A stretch of DNA of 64,000 nt from JAUASW01 sp036880965 (GTDB taxonomy: Bacteria > Pseudomonadota > Gammaproteobacteria > Burkholderiales > Burkholderiaceae_C), in the NCBI RefSeq assembly GCF_036880965.1, contig NZ_JBAJMV010000004.1, positions 372,001 to 436,000 of the forward strand, given 5' to 3'. Of this stretch, positions 7,137 through 14,293 are shown piece after piece. A program made the position numbers and the translations under genes. Under the pieces are notes generated by a model that had not been told where the DNA came from, searched no databases, and worked only from the letters and a program-made list of their open reading frames with translations. How positions within the stretch are numbered: the stretch's first letter is position 1; every line of letters begins with the position of its first letter.

Positions 7137-8759
7137 GTGAGCACCCAACTGAACCGGAGAAGTTTTGCGGCGGCAGCCGCCACCCTCGGGGCCGGTCTGG
7201 CCTCTTCCACGGCTGCGGCTGCCACGGCGGCCAACGCACCGCCACTCGGCGTGCTGGACAAGCTGGACGTGGCTGCACTGCAAGCCGCCATGAGCGCCGG
7301 CCGACTGAGCGCGGTGGAGCTGACGCGGCACTGCCTCAAGCGCATCGAGGCCTTGAACCTGCGCGGCCCCCAGCTGCGTGCCGTGATCGAGCTGAACCCC
7401 GATGCCCTCGCCCAGGCCCGCGCGCTCGACGCACACAGGCGCCACAAGAAGTCCCCGCAAGTGCGCGGCCCCTTGCACGGCATCCCGGTGCTTCTCAAGG
7501 ACAACATCGCCACCGCCGACAAGATGAGCACGACGGCCGGCTCGCTCGCCCTGGCCGGCCTTCACGCGCAGCGAGACGCGCACATCGTCGAGCGGCTGCG
7601 CGCGGCGGGCGCCGTCATTCTCGGCAAGACCAATCTCAGCGAATGGGCAAACATCCGCAGCAACCGCTCCAGCAGCGGCTGGAGCAGCCGCGGTGGCCAG
7701 ACCCGCAACCCGCATGTGCTGAACCGCAGCCCCAGCGGCTCTAGCTCCGGCTCGGCAGTCGCGGCGGCAGCTCATCTCGCGCCTTTGACCGTGGGCACCG
7801 AGACCGATGGCTCGATCTGCTCGCCGGCCCAGGCCTGCGGCGTGGTCGGCTTCAAGCCGACGGTGGGCCTGGTGAGCCGCTCCGGCATCATCCCGATCTC
7901 TGCCAGCCAGGACACGGCCGGCCCCATCGTCCGCCATGTGCGCGACGCCGCCCTGCTCCTGCAAGCGATGGCGGGCACTGACCCGACCGACCCGGTCACG
8001 CTCACGCAGGCAGCCACGCTGCCCGACTTCACGGCCGGCCTGCAGCCCGATGCCTTGCAAGGCAAGCGCATCGGCGTCATCCGCGCCGCCGTGCCGAACC
8101 AGCCGGCCGTTGCGGCGCTGTTCGAGAAGGCGCTGGCGACGCTGCGCGAGCAAGGGGCCGTGCTGATCGACCCGATGGTGATTCCGAACTACGCCGAGGC
8201 CCGCCGCGGCGAGTTCACCGTGCTGATCCACGAACTCAAGGATGGCGTGGCCAAGTACCTGGCCGCCTACCAGAGCGACGCGCCGGTGAAGACGCTGGCC
8301 GACGTGATCGCCTGGAACAAGGCCCATGCGGAGCAGGCCATGCCCTTCTTCGCGCAGGAAACCCTGGAGGCCGCAGTAGCAACGCAGGGCATCGAGGCGC
8401 CAGGCTACGTGGAAGCACTGGCCAACTGCCGCCGGCTGTCTCGCGCGGAGGGCATCGATGCGATGTTTGCCGAACACAAGCTCGATGCCATCGTCGGCCC
8501 GACGGGCAACATTGCCTGGCCGATCGACCACCTGCTCGGCGACCGTTTCACCGGCGGCGGCTTCGGTTCGATGTTCGCAATTGCCGGCTATCCGCACCTC
8601 ACCGTGCCCATGGGCATGGTGGGCGGACTGCCCGTCGGTATCTCGTTTGCTGCGCAAGCCTGGCAGGACGCCCGCGTACTCGCCCTGGGCCATGCCTTCG
8701 AGCAAGCCAGCCCGCATCTGCAGGCGCCGCGGTATCTGCAGGAAACCGGCTTGAACTGA
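7137..8759 (+). CDS. Amidase-signature hydrolase with Tat-like signal
   Basis: Members of this family hydrolyse amide bonds with a Ser-cisSer-Lys triad. From GTG 7137 (GAGAGG ribosome site) the protein has 540 residues. The first 30 look like a twin-arginine signal (NRRSF followed by an Ala/Leu stretch), so it is probably exported folded. Lys121 lies in GIPVLLKDNI, the cis-serine at about 202 in GSSSGSAV, and the nucleophile Ser226 in GTETDGSI. This spacing equals that of peptide amidase Pam. Substrate cannot be deduced; peptide or aryl amides are possible. The open frame extends upstream to 7008 but lacks family similarity. It stands alone, converging on the XRE gene. Confidence 0.9.
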   Translation: MSTQLNRRSFAAAAATLGAGLASSTAAAATAANAPPLGVLDKLDVAALQAAMSAGRLSAVELTRHCLKRIEALNLRGPQLRAVIELNPDALAQARALDAHRRHKKSPQVRGPLHGIPVLLKDNIATADKMSTTAGSLALAGLHAQRDAHIVERLRAAGAVILGKTNLSEWANIRSNRSSSGWSSRGGQTRNPHVLNRSPSGSSSGSAVAAAAHLAPLTVGTETDGSICSPAQACGVVGFKPTVGLVSRSGIIPISASQDTAGPIVRHVRDAALLLQAMAGTDPTDPVTLTQAATLPDFTAGLQPDALQGKRIGVIRAAVPNQPAVAALFEKALATLREQGAVLIDPMVIPNYAEARRGEFTVLIHELKDGVAKYLAAYQSDAPVKTLADVIAWNKAHAEQAMPFFAQETLEAAVATQGIEAPGYVEALANCRRLSRAEGIDAMFAEHKLDAIVGPTGNIAWPIDHLLGDRFTGGGFGSMFAIAGYPHLTVPMGMVGGLPVGISFAAQAWQDARVLALGHAFEQASPHLQAPRYLQETGLN

Positions 8760-8824
8760 AGGTCGAACGAGGACGCTGCGACCGGCTCGAACCCGCGCTG
8801 CCTCCTGCGATTCGAGGCGCAGAC

Positions 8825-9079
8825 CTAGGCTTGCGATGGCGGAAGCTGCACGGCAACGCCGTACAGCGCCAGCAGGCCCATCACATGGCCGATCGCCACG
8901 CCCGGCTCGCCCGATTCGATGCGGCCTATGGTCTGCACATGAACGCCCAGGCGCGCGGCAGCGGCAGCCTGACCCTCGCCTGCCTTCAGGCGCGCCTGCC
9001 TGGCGGCCGCCCCCAGCTCGGTGATCAAGCGGAGGGCGTCGTCGCTGATTTCCACGGAAATTCTCTTGCCTTGTGCCAT
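8825..9079 (-). CDS. Small XRE-type helix-turn-helix protein
   Basis: This encodes 84 residues. A Met-Ala-Gln-Gly-Lys start leads into ISVEISDDALRLITELG, then a helix-turn-helix (ARQARLKAGEGQAAAAARLGVHVQTIGRIESGEPGVAIGHVMGLLALYGV). It resembles antitoxin-like or solitary XRE regulators. No toxin-like partner lies beside it. It follows the MerR gene by 29 bp on the same strand and may share its transcript. Confidence 0.8.
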   Translation of the reverse strand: MAQGKRISVEISDDALRLITELGAAARQARLKAGEGQAAAAARLGVHVQTIGRIESGEPGVAIGHVMGLLALYGVAVQLPPSQA

Positions 9080-9108
9080 GGCGCGATTCTCGCCTCAGGT
9101 GCTGGGGG

Positions 9109-9546
9109 TCAGGTCTTGCGGCCGGCCGGCTTCAGGGCCCGGCCCTGGCGCTGGCGGTCCAGCGCGCCCGAGGCAGCGGCCTTCAAGAGGCCCTGGAAGG
9201 TCGGGCACTGCGCATGGCTGGGCGCCGGGCAGGCGGCTGCGTGGCGCAGGCCGCGGCTCATCGCCCGCAAGTGCCTGATCGTCAGGTCGATCTCATCGGC
9301 CTTGGCGGCGAGCAGTTGCCTGTCGATAGTGGGCTGCCCCTTGGGCGAGAGCATGGCGTGCACCTCGTCCAGCGAAAGCCCGGCCGCCTGGCCCAGGGCG
9401 ATCAGCGCCAACTGGTCGAGCACGGAGGGTGCGAACTGGCGGCGCACGCCCTCCGGCCCCAGCGAGGAAATCAGCCCCCGCTTCTCGTAGTAGCGCAGCG
9501 TCGATGCGGGCACGCCCGCGCGCCGGGCGACTTCGGCGATGTCCAT
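9109..9546 (-). CDS. MerR family transcriptional regulator
   Basis: This encodes 145 residues. The N-terminal winged helix DIAEVARRAGVPASTLRYYEKRGLI is a canonical MerR domain. A dimerisation helix follows (about residues 80-110). Three Cys sit late (AACPAPSHAQCPTF), possibly a metal or redox site, but the spacing matches no sensor I can name. I chose ATG 9546 because AAGAGG lies just upstream and the frame's earlier residues are not MerR-like. It is divergent from the DUF2938-flavodoxin-DUF2798 operon, and a MerR-style promoter sits between them (9558-9588), so it almost surely controls that operon, perhaps in response to quinone or oxidative stress. Confidence 0.9.
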   Translation of the reverse strand: MDIAEVARRAGVPASTLRYYEKRGLISSLGPEGVRRQFAPSVLDQLALIALGQAAGLSLDEVHAMLSPKGQPTIDRQLLAAKADEIDLTIRHLRAMSRGLRHAAACPAPSHAQCPTFQGLLKAAASGALDRQRQGRALKPAGRKT

Positions 9547-9557
9547 GCAGAAACCTC

Positions 9558-9588
9558 TTGACTTGAAGTTGACTTCAACTTGCATAGT
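9558..9588 (+). promoter_or_regulatory. MerR-type promoter with 19-bp spacer and operator palindrome
   Basis: A -35 box TTGACT (9558-9563) and a -10-like CATAGT (9583-9588) are separated by 19 bp, the over-long spacer characteristic of MerR-activated promoters. Inside the spacer is an inverted repeat TTGAAGT-TG-ACTTCAA (9563-9578). The promoter points toward the DUF2938 gene at 9629, and the MerR gene starts on the other strand at 9546. Spacing and symmetry are seen directly; activation by the adjacent MerR is inferred. Confidence 0.75.
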
Positions 9589-9628
9589 GGCTTCACGACC
9601 TCTCCAAGTCAAGCAGCAAAGGCCCGCC

Positions 9629-10123
9629 ATGACATCGCTCCACGACCTCGTTCGCATCGCCCTGATCGGCATCGGCGCCACCGCCGTGCTGGACCTCTGG
9701 CTCGTCATCCTCAAGCGATTCGGCGTGCCGACGCAGAGCTTTGCCTTCATCGGCCGCTGGGCCGGGCATCTCTTGCGAGGCCGCTTCGCCCATGCAGCGA
9801 TAGCGCGCGCCGATCCGATTGCCGGCGAGCTGGCCTGGGGCTGGTTGCTGCACTACGCGGTGGGCATCGCCTTCGCTGTGCTGCTGATGCTGGTTCAGGG
9901 CGTGGCATGGATCGAAGCGCCGCGCCTGTTGCCAGCCGTGCTGGTCGGCGCCGGCACGGTCGTGATGCCGCTGCTGGTGATGCAGCCCGCCATGGGCGCC
10001 GGCGTTGCTTCGTCGAAGACCGCAACGCCGATCAGGAACTGCCTGCGCAGCCTGACCAACCACACGGTGTTCGGCTTCGGCCTCTATCTCGCCGCCCTCG
10101 TCCTCACGCGCATCGCGCAGTGA
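9629..10123 (+). CDS. DUF2938 inner membrane protein
   Basis: This encodes 164 residues with four hydrophobic segments: LVRIALIGIGATAVLDLWLVIL at the start, YAVGIAFAVLLMLVQGV, LLPAVLVGAGTVVMPLLVMQP and the final VFGFGLYLAALVLT. Family landmarks are IGRWAGHLLRGRF, the central GELAWGWLLHY, and MQPAMGAGVASSKT. Function is unknown; members often sit beside flavodoxin-like or quinone-stress genes, as here. The ATG at 9629 lies 40 bp after the -10 box. It is the first gene of the operon. Confidence 0.85.
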   Translation: MTSLHDLVRIALIGIGATAVLDLWLVILKRFGVPTQSFAFIGRWAGHLLRGRFAHAAIARADPIAGELAWGWLLHYAVGIAFAVLLMLVQGVAWIEAPRLLPAVLVGAGTVVMPLLVMQPAMGAGVASSKTATPIRNCLRSLTNHTVFGFGLYLAALVLTRIAQ

Positions 10124-10149
10124 GCATTCATTCCAACTGGAGTTCACTC

Positions 10150-10743
10150 ATGAAGACCCAAAAACTCGCCGTCATCTATCACAGTGCTCACGGTCACACC
10201 GAGCACATCGCCAGCCAAGTCGCCGAAGGTGCGCGCAGCGCATCGGGTGCCGAGGTGCACCTGATCAAGGCTGAAGAGCTCGCCGCCAGGCCTGACGATC
10301 TGCTCGCCTTCGACGGTTTCATCCTCGGATCGCCAACCTATCTCGGCGGCGTCTCCGCTCCGTTCAAGAGCTTCATGGACGCCACCGGAAAACTCTGGCG
10401 CATGCAGGCCCTGAAAGACAAGCTGGCCGCCGGCTTCACCGTGTCTTCGCTGCCCTCGGGTGACAAGCAATCGACTCTGACGTCGATGTTCGTGTTCGCC
10501 ATGCAGCACGGCATGCTGTGGGTGGGCAACCCCATCCTGCCGGAGCAGCACCGCGGCGTGCCCTACGAGGAGGCAGCCAATCGGCTCGGCTCCTGGTCCG
10601 GGCTGATGGCACAGGCCGGCCATGCATCACCCGCCGATTCCTTTGTGCCAGGGGATGTGAAGACGGCACGCATGTTCGGCCGGCATTTCGCCCAGACGCT
10701 GGCGCGTGTGGGCAGCCCGGCCCTGGAAGGAGCATCGCAATGA
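10150..10743 (+). CDS. WrbA-like flavodoxin family oxidoreductase
   Basis: This encodes 197 residues, close to the 198 of WrbA. The FMN phosphate loop is seen at residues 9-16 (YHSAHGHTEH), the second flavin loop at SPTYLGGVS, and a third conserved region at SSLPSGDKQSTLTSM. WrbA-type enzymes reduce quinones with two electrons using NAD(P)H; that role fits regulation by a MerR promoter. It may instead be a plain NAD(P)H-dependent FMN reductase. A GGAG site precedes ATG 10150. Its TGA overlaps the ATG of the next gene (ATGA). Confidence 0.88.
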   Translation: MKTQKLAVIYHSAHGHTEHIASQVAEGARSASGAEVHLIKAEELAARPDDLLAFDGFILGSPTYLGGVSAPFKSFMDATGKLWRMQALKDKLAAGFTVSSLPSGDKQSTLTSMFVFAMQHGMLWVGNPILPEQHRGVPYEEAANRLGSWSGLMAQAGHASPADSFVPGDVKTARMFGRHFAQTLARVGSPALEGASQ

Positions 10744-10967
10744 TCGACAAGAAATACAGCCCGCTCCTGTTCGGCCTCATCCTCTCGGGCCTGATGTCGA
10801 TGCTGGTCTCCGGCCTCTCGACCTGGCGTGCTCTGGGGCTCTCGCACCAATTCGCCGGCCAATGGGCGTCGGCCTGGCTGATTGCCTGGCTCGTGGCTTT
10901 TCCGGCCGTGCTCGTGATGGCGCCGCTGGCACGCAAGCTGGTCGAGCGGCTGACGGCAGCACGCTAG
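10740..10967 (+). CDS. DUF2798 small membrane protein
   Basis: This encodes 75 residues with two membrane helices: PLLFGLILSGLMSMLVSGLST and WLIAWLVAFPAVLVMAPL, followed by a basic end (RKLVERL). This is the DUF2798 layout. Translation is coupled to the flavodoxin gene through an ATGA overlap. Function unknown; as part of the MerR-controlled operon it may help a quinone- or membrane-stress response. Confidence 0.85.
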   Translation: MIDKKYSPLLFGLILSGLMSMLVSGLSTWRALGLSHQFAGQWASAWLIAWLVAFPAVLVMAPLARKLVERLTAAR

Positions 10968-11037
10968 CCGCACGGGCGGATGCCCGCATCGCCTATGCTG
11001 AACGGTGCCCGAAAACTACTCATGCGGATGTATTGCA

Positions 11038-12294
11038 ATGACCCGTCAAGCGCTTCGCCCCTTGGTCCTAGTTTCCCTGGCCTTCAGCGCAGCGGCTGCT
11101 TCGGCTCAAGCGCCGACGGCTGAGGCGCCCGATCCGATCAGCGGCCTGGTCAAGCAGCTGGAGCTGGAGAAGTACAAGGCCACGATCAAGGGCCTGACTC
11201 AGTTCGGCGATCGCCGCCAGGGCACCGAACGCAACCGCAAGGCGCTGGACTGGATCGAGGCGCAATTGAAGTCCTACGGTTGCACGAACACCGAGCGACT
11301 GCAATTCCAGTTCACCGAACCGGCCAGGCGCACCCCGGCCGCACCGCGGCAGCCGCTGGCCGGTGGCCCCGCGGGCCCGGGCGGCAGCACCCTGTTTGGC
11401 AAGCGCGCGCCCACTGGCGTGAACAACGACCCGCTGGCCCAAACCGACGAACGGCTGCGCGCACTGAACGCGGAGCCAACGCCCGAGGGCACCTCGCTGC
11501 GCGAGAACGTCTATTGCACCAAGGTCGGTACGAGCCGGCCCGATGAGATGTATATCGTCGGCGCACACATGGATGGAATCGGCTGGGGCGAGGCAGCGAA
11601 CGACAACGGCTCCGGCACCGCCCTGGTGATGGAGCTCGCCCGCATCTTCAGCCAGCCTGGCGTGGAGACCGAACGCTCGATCCGGTTCGTGCTCTGGAAC
11701 AACGAAGAGACCGGACTGAACGGCGCCTATGCCTATGTCGCCCAGCGCAAGGAGCTGCAAGGCATCGAGTCGCCCAAGGGCTCGGGCAAGTACCCCGAAC
11801 CCAAATGGCTGGGCATGATCCAGCACGACATGATGATGTTCGACCATGGCATGCCAGTGCCCAAGCTAGATGCGGCAGGCAAGCCGGTGCTCGATGCCAA
11901 GGGTCAGCCGGTCTACGTCGCGCCCAAGGAGCAGCGCGCCGAGGCCGACGTCAACATCGAGTACCAGTCCACGGCCAAGTTCGCCGAGGGTGCGGCCAGG
12001 CTGGCCTGGCACTTCCGCGCCGCCAACGACAGGTACGCGACGAACTATCCGGCAGCCGTGGGCTTTCACATGACCAACACCGACTCCACGCCCTTCATGG
12101 ACCATGTGCCGGCAATCTCGCTGCGCGAGAACGAGCGCGGCCAGCAGATCGGTGCCGGCTGGAATCCGCACTGGCACCAGCCGACCGACCTGTACTCGTC
12201 CTATTCAGACAAGGACTTCCTGCTCGGGCTCAATGCCGCGCAGACGACGCTGGCCGCGATTGCCCAGTTGACCGGCGTGAAGGTGAGAAACTGA
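11038..12294 (+). CDS. Secreted M28 family zinc aminopeptidase
   Basis: This encodes 418 residues with a Sec signal peptide (cut likely after ASA, about residue 24). The M28 di-zinc ligands can be followed in order: His in GAHMDGIGWGE, bridging Asp in AANDNGSG, Glu-Glu in WNNEETGLNGA, an Asp/Glu around QHDMMMFD, and His in PHWHQPTD. It removes N-terminal residues from peptides, or acts on glutaminyl or related substrates, in the periplasm or outside. A 90-residue Pro/Gly/Ala-rich insert (about 95-140) separates the lead from the catalytic domain. The ATG at 11038 is preferred because it begins the signal peptide. It lies 3 bp before msrC. Confidence 0.88.
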   Translation: MTRQALRPLVLVSLAFSAAAASAQAPTAEAPDPISGLVKQLELEKYKATIKGLTQFGDRRQGTERNRKALDWIEAQLKSYGCTNTERLQFQFTEPARRTPAAPRQPLAGGPAGPGGSTLFGKRAPTGVNNDPLAQTDERLRALNAEPTPEGTSLRENVYCTKVGTSRPDEMYIVGAHMDGIGWGEAANDNGSGTALVMELARIFSQPGVETERSIRFVLWNNEETGLNGAYAYVAQRKELQGIESPKGSGKYPEPKWLGMIQHDMMMFDHGMPVPKLDAAGKPVLDAKGQPVYVAPKEQRAEADVNIEYQSTAKFAEGAARLAWHFRAANDRYATNYPAAVGFHMTNTDSTPFMDHVPAISLRENERGQQIGAGWNPHWHQPTDLYSSYSDKDFLLGLNAAQTTLAAIAQLTGVKVRN

Positions 12295-12297
12295 GGC

Positions 12298-12810
12298 ATG
12301 AGCTTCGATCCGATTTCCTCGCTGGACATGTCTACCCCTGCCACCAAGCAGGAGGCCTACAAGCTGCTGCTTGCGCAGACCGAATCCCTCTTGCACGGCG
12401 AGCGCGACTGGCTGGCCAACCTGGCGCAGTTTGCTGCCCTGGTCTACGGCGCCGTGCCCGACCTGAACTGGGCAGGCTTCTACATGACCCGCGCAGACGC
12501 TGAAGAGCTGGTGCTGGGCCCCTTCCAGGGCAAGGTGGCCTGTGTGCGCATTGCCTTCAGTCGCGGAGTCTGCGGTGCCTGCGCGCGTAGCCAACAGGTG
12601 CAACTGGTCGAAGACGTGCATGCCTTCCCGGGCCATATCGCCTGCGATGCAGCATCACGCTCGGAGCTGGTGCTGCCCGTCGTCGTGGGCGGCAAGCTGC
12701 GCGCCGTGTTCGACCTCGACAGCCCGCTGCCGGCCCGCTTCACCAGCGATGACGCCCGTGGCTTCGAAGCTGCGCTGGCGGTGCTGGTCGAGGGGACGGA
12801 CTGGCCTTGA
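12298..12810 (+). CDS. msrC: Free methionine-(R)-sulfoxide reductase (GAF domain)
   Basis: This reduces free methionine-R-sulfoxide to methionine with thioredoxin. The 170 residues form one GAF domain with the fRMsr fingerprints: WAGFYM, LGPFQGKVACVRI and the catalytic cysteines Cys82, Cys92 and Cys116 (ACVRI, GVCGAC, IACDAASRSE), matching C84/C94/C118 of the E. coli enzyme with a constant offset of two. The closing FDLDSP supplies the acidic substrate-binding residue. A further start at codon 11 (ATG 12328) would also leave the domain whole. It lies directly behind the M28 peptidase. Confidence 0.93.
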   Translation: MSFDPISSLDMSTPATKQEAYKLLLAQTESLLHGERDWLANLAQFAALVYGAVPDLNWAGFYMTRADAEELVLGPFQGKVACVRIAFSRGVCGACARSQQVQLVEDVHAFPGHIACDAASRSELVLPVVVGGKLRAVFDLDSPLPARFTSDDARGFEAALAVLVEGTDWP

Positions 12811-12829
12811 GGAGCCGGCGCTGTGCCGT

Positions 12830-14281
12830 TCAGGCGGCGTCCAGCGGCCACAGCGGCCGTTGCAGGCGCCGGTACGGCAGCTCGCCGAGATTCACGCGCA
12901 GGCTGCCCGGCGTGTCGGCATAGAAGGTGGCGCTGCTCAGTGCATCGAAGCCGGCGCGGAAATGCTGGGTGGACTTGACCACCACCAGGCGCTTCGCCGT
13001 CAGATCGACACCCATCTCGGTGAAGCAGTCCGGCGAAAACACCTGCTGGCGAAGGCTGTTCAGCACCACGTCCACCCCGCCGATGCGCAGCGCCACTGCG
13101 ACGCCCAGCGGGTCGCGCGAGCCGGGCACCAGGCCGGCCTGCGTCGCGTCATGGCGGCAGGCCAGCACTTGTACTTCGACGTCCAGCGGGTCGCCGGACA
13201 TCGGACCAACCTTGCCCCCAACTCGCATCGACAGCCGCGCGCCCACACCCGCGGACATCGCGATGGCCACGGCCTGCGGGTCCCAGATCATGCCCAGCGC
13301 GACGTCTTGCACATCGCGCTCCAGCAGGGCGCGCAAGATGAAGGTCGAATCACAGGCGGCGCCTCCGCCTGGGTTGTCTGCGCTGTCGGCGAGCACCACG
13401 AGACCCGGCCCTGAACTCAAGGCCGCATCGAGGGCTGCGTCCATGGGCATGCGCGGGCTGCTGGCGCGTTCGCGCAAGGCGTAGAACTGCCGCGCCAGCT
13501 GGTCGACCAGCCCCTCGGCATGCACTTCGGCTTGCGAATAGGCCAGCAGGGCTGCGCCGGTGAACTCGGTGTCCGACCATGGGAAGCCGTGCAGCGCCGA
13601 CACGGTGCAGATACCCTCCTGCTTCTCTGCCGCATGCAGCTCCTGCACGAACTCGCGCATCGGCGACACCGTGGTGCCGAAGATGCCCACCATGGGCACG
13701 CGCTGCCATTGCGCCCGCAAACGCAGCTCGCCGCGCGCCATGCGCCTCAAGAGCCCGTGCAACTCGACGCCGCGTTCCGCGTAGTCGATGTGCGGATATT
13801 CCTTGCAGGCGATCAGCACCGCGCCCGAGTCCACCATCGCCGGGCTCAGGTTGCAGTGCAGATCGAGCAGCGCGCCGACTGGCACATCAGGGCCGACCAG
13901 CGCGCGCACGGCCTGCAAGAGGTCGCCTTCGCAATCAGGGTAGCCCTCGGCGAGCATTGCGCCATGAAGCGCCAGCAGCACCGCATCTACGGGCATCGCC
14001 GCCTTCAGGTCGGACAGAAGATCAGCTCGCAGCGCTTCGTAGTCGTGGCGCGGCAAGGGGCCCGAAGGCTCGGCCTGCGCGAACAAGCCGGGCAGCAACA
14101 GGTCCCCCTGCTCCCGCGCGGCCTGCAAGGCGCCGCCGAACACCGGCTGCTCCACGAGTCGCTCCAGCGCCCGCTCTTCGCCGCACCGTACCAGCACGCC
14201 TTCGCGGAAGGACTGCAGGCTGGTGGGCAACGGCGAAAAGCTGTTGGTTTCGTGGACGAGGCCGGCGAGGAAGAGGCGCAC
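12830..14281 (-). CDS. M81 family metallopeptidase, MlrC-like
   Basis: This encodes 483 residues. The M81/DUF1485 N-terminal domain is plain: GLVHETNSFSPLP, ALHGAML, LLDLHCNLS, KEYPHIDYAERG. The residues His106, Asp140, His142 and His164 have the same spacing (34, 2, 22) as the metal set proposed for microcystinase C (H150, D184, H186, H208). The C-terminal domain has DSADNPGGGAACDST. MlrC-type enzymes cut small linear peptides containing unusual residues. The gene is third in an operon with a TonB receptor and a serine hydrolase (12-bp gap), and close to a POT transporter, DAO and dipeptide epimerase. No signal peptide is visible, so it should be cytoplasmic. Confidence 0.88.
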   Translation of the reverse strand: MRLFLAGLVHETNSFSPLPTSLQSFREGVLVRCGEERALERLVEQPVFGGALQAAREQGDLLLPGLFAQAEPSGPLPRHDYEALRADLLSDLKAAMPVDAVLLALHGAMLAEGYPDCEGDLLQAVRALVGPDVPVGALLDLHCNLSPAMVDSGAVLIACKEYPHIDYAERGVELHGLLRRMARGELRLRAQWQRVPMVGIFGTTVSPMREFVQELHAAEKQEGICTVSALHGFPWSDTEFTGAALLAYSQAEVHAEGLVDQLARQFYALRERASSPRMPMDAALDAALSSGPGLVVLADSADNPGGGAACDSTFILRALLERDVQDVALGMIWDPQAVAIAMSAGVGARLSMRVGGKVGPMSGDPLDVEVQVLACRHDATQAGLVPGSRDPLGVAVALRIGGVDVVLNSLRQQVFSPDCFTEMGVDLTAKRLVVVKSTQHFRAGFDALSSATFYADTPGSLRVNLGELPYRRLQRPLWPLDAA

Positions 14282-14293
14282 TGTCGGTCTGGC

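Noticed and set aside
8825..9079. Toxin-antitoxin module
   Set aside because: The small XRE protein looks antitoxin-like, but its neighbours are an amidase and a MerR regulator, not a toxin.
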